Origin: an uncultured Paracoccaceae bacterium | GTDB lineage: Bacteria; Pseudomonadota; Alphaproteobacteria; Rhodobacterales; Rhodobacteraceae | DNA: 64,000 nucleotides | Assembly (NCBI GenBank): GCA_947489325.1 | Contig: CANLDA010000018.1 | Location: forward strand, 1-64,000 | Reading direction: 5' to 3' | Shown: positions 62,453 to 64,000 of the stretch, in pieces | Position numbering within the stretch: the first letter of the stretch is position 1 | Layout: the number at the start of each line of letters is the position of its first letter | Program-made: the position numbers and the translations under genes | Notes under the pieces: generated by a model | Seen by the model: only the letters and a program-made list of their open reading frames with translations | The model's database searches: none | Told to the model about the DNA's origin: nothing

Positions 62453-63025
62453 TTACTGACAGCTGCCAATCAATGCCTCGTATTGGCCAACGATCCAGCC
62501 CAACGCGTCCTGTGGGCCATCCTCGGAAATACGATCCGTAATCTGGCTAAACACCAAGGCAGAGCGGCTGTCATCCACCATCGCCCAAGACTGAGATGTC
62601 CCGACGGTTTCATACACAAAGAACGCCACCGCGATCAAAAGAATGCCGCGCAACACGCCAAAGACAAACCCAATCGCCTGATCAACAGACCCCAGCGCCG
62701 AGCGCCGCACAAGTGACGAAAACAGCGGTGTGAACAGTGAAACAATCACCAGCGTCGCGGCAAAAATCGCGGCAAAAGACACGATCGTCGCAATCTCGCA
62801 ATTGTCTGCAAAAGGCATGCCGCCCTTGATCGGGCCAATCGTCGGCAGTTTGATCTCTTCGATCAGCGGGCGCACAGATGAGGCAAACATGAACCCCACA
62901 ACGGCCGCACCGATCCAGCCTAGAATGGCCATGGTTTCGCGTACAACACCACGGGCATATGCCAACAGTGCCGAAATGATAATCACGCCTGCGACGACGC
63001 CGTCGATAATGGTTAAACCTTCCAT
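62453..63025 (-). CDS. cvpA: CvpA-family membrane protein
   Basis: 190 aa with four transmembrane helices. The family pattern TIIDGVVAGVIIISALLAYARG, RETMAILGWIGA and SVDQAIGFVFGVLRGILLI is clear. CvpA is required for colicin V production in E. coli and affects envelope homeostasis. The ATG at 63025 lies 28 bp after the radA stop, so they form one operon. purF, which often follows cvpA, is not here. Confidence 0.95.
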   Translation of the reverse strand: MEGLTIIDGVVAGVIIISALLAYARGVVRETMAILGWIGAAVVGFMFASSVRPLIEEIKLPTIGPIKGGMPFADNCEIATIVSFAAIFAATLVIVSLFTPLFSSLVRRSALGSVDQAIGFVFGVLRGILLIAVAFFVYETVGTSQSWAMVDDSRSALVFSQITDRISEDGPQDALGWIVGQYEALIGSCQ

Positions 63026-63053
63026 GTCCTCATCCGTTCGTTTTGGGCTGTTG

Positions 63054-64000
63054 TCAGCCTGCTCCGAATACGTCGCCGACAAATCCTGTCAGATCGCCGA
63101 TCTTATTCAGTTTGATCCCCGACACTCCGGGGGCTTTGCCACCTTTCGGAGCTATCGCAGACGTGAAACCAAGTTTTTGCGCTTCTTTCAACCTGTTTTC
63201 GGTCTGCCCCACCGCGCGTAAGGCCCCAGACAGAGAAATTTCGCCGAAAACCACGGTATCTGCAGGTAAGGCTGCGTCCTCGCGCGCGGACAAAAGTGCG
63301 GCCGCCACCGCAAGGTCTGCGGCAGGTTCGCTGATCTTCATGCCGCCCGCCACATTCAGGTATACATCCAACCCCGTGAACGGGATGCCACACCGCGCTT
63401 CAAGCACCGCCAAGATCATCGCAAGGCGTCCACTGTCCCAGCCCACAACTGTACGCCGGGGTTGAGAGTGCGGCGATGGCGCGACCAGCGCCTGAAGCTC
63501 TGTCAAAACAGGCCGCGTGCCTTCTATACCTGCAAAAACAACGCTTCCGGCGCTGGGCTCCCCCCGTTCAGACAGGAACAATGCGGATGGGTTCAGCACT
63601 TCTGCCAGCCCTTTGCCCGTCATTTCAAACACACCAATTTCATCGGCTGGACCAAAGCGGTTTTTCACAGCACGCAAGACCCGGAACTGATGGCCGCGCT
63701 CGCCCTCGAAATACAGCACCGTGTCGACCATATGTTCAACCACACGCGGCCCGGCAATCTGGCCATCTTTGGTGACATGGCCGACCAAAATGACCGCGAT
63801 TCCCTTGCGCTTGGCAAAATTTGTTAACTCATGGGCTGCGGCACGCACCTGACTGACAGAACCGGGTGCAGAGCCGACATTGTCCGACCACATAGTCTGA
63901 ATCGAATCAATAATCGCAAGGCCCGGCTTTTCCTGATCCAACGTCGTCAGAATATCGCGCAGATTGGTTTCCGCCGCCAATTTGACCGGCGCATCCGTCA
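63054..64000 (-). CDS. radA: DNA repair protein RadA, 5' end outside the window
   Basis: About 315 C-terminal residues. The RecA-like core continues from outside (SIQTMWSDNVGSAPGSVSQV, ILVGHVTKDGQIAGPRVVEH), followed by the diagnostic KNRFGPADEIGVFEM motif. The Lon-like C-terminal domain follows (LDVYLNVAGGMKISEPAADL, VVFGEISLSGALRAVGQTENR). RadA promotes branch migration in recombinational repair. The zinc finger and Walker A lie beyond 64000. Confidence 0.97.
   Translation of the reverse strand, partial: TDAPVKLAAETNLRDILTTLDQEKPGLAIIDSIQTMWSDNVGSAPGSVSQVRAAAHELTNFAKRKGIAVILVGHVTKDGQIAGPRVVEHMVDTVLYFEGERGHQFRVLRAVKNRFGPADEIGVFEMTGKGLAEVLNPSALFLSERGEPSAGSVVFAGIEGTRPVLTELQALVAPSPHSQPRRTVVGWDSGRLAMILAVLEARCGIPFTGLDVYLNVAGGMKISEPAADLAVAAALLSAREDAALPADTVVFGEISLSGALRAVGQTENRLKEAQKLGFTSAIAPKGGKAPGVSGIKLNKIGDLTGFVGDVFGAG

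Noticed and set aside
1-64000. CRISPR array or rRNA operon
   Set aside because: No regularly spaced repeats and no rRNA-like sequence were seen anywhere in the window.

Overview
The window reads as the chromosome of a Roseobacter-group alphaproteobacterium (Rhodobacteraceae sensu lato). The evidence is the gene content: a carD-fdxA-S4-helicase block, an MttB-superfamily methyltransferase beside GlxA-type and LuxR-type regulators, a multidomain pyruvate carboxylase, and scattered his genes. Two copies of a G/C-rich intergenic repeat that I recall as common in this group point the same way. The species cannot be named from the sequence.

Layout. (1) Positions 1-11230 are accessory DNA ending exactly at the 3' end of a tRNA-Leu(GAG) gene. 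The stretch carries a large serine recombinase beside the tRNA, a ParDE toxin-antitoxin pair, a frameshifted small resolvase, a 5'-truncated parB, and a compact operon of small membrane proteins around a VirD4/TraG-like coupling ATPase. No relaxase or VirB pore genes are visible, and the far end of the element lies outside the window or is lost. (2) 11.3-13.7 kb holds lipB, a lone tail-collar protein and a periplasmic cytochrome c with an acidic tail. (3) 13.9-18.7 kb is a probable methylated-amine operon: an MttB-family protein without an in-frame amber codon, a GlxA/AraC regulator and a PotD-like binding protein, preceded by a LuxR-type regulator. (4) 18.9-26.5 kb has uvrD (with an internal segment of foreign-looking codon use), an FMN alpha-hydroxy-acid dehydrogenase and pyc. 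(5) 26.5-30.2 kb has small enzymes, two identical tRNA-Gly(GCC) genes and regulators. (6) 30.3-35.5 kb holds hisB, hisH, hisA, hisF and hisE in one orientation, separated by small unrelated genes, one of them decayed. (7) 35.5-37.5 kb has a CoA-binding protein, a zinc-ribbon protein, an rRNA methyltransferase and tRNA-Tyr.

(8) 37.5-41.75 kb is a decayed 4.2 kb genomic island inserted at the 3' end of tRNA-Tyr, bounded by a 20-bp direct repeat. It contains a truncated tyrosine integrase, the C-terminal half of a type III restriction helicase-nuclease and a YaaC-like protein. (9) 41.8-50 kb has roseobacter hypotheticals, metY, a SIMPL protein, a PilM/GspL-like to PilP/GspC-like fusion and a Kef-type antiporter. 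(10) 50-59.4 kb has divergent cobT/cobS, carD with a hairpin-rich leader, fdxA, an S4 protein, an SUV3-like helicase with an RGG-like tail, and lipid-related genes. (11) 59.5-64 kb has pepF, an orphan secreted protein, cvpA and a partial radA.

Core metabolism here covers histidine and sulfur amino-acid biosynthesis, cobalamin nucleotide-loop assembly, anaplerosis and protein lipoylation. The accessory part is two separate tRNA-associated insertions at different stages of decay. Start codons were chosen from visible ribosome-binding sites where possible. All family assignments are from reading the sequence and none was checked against a database.
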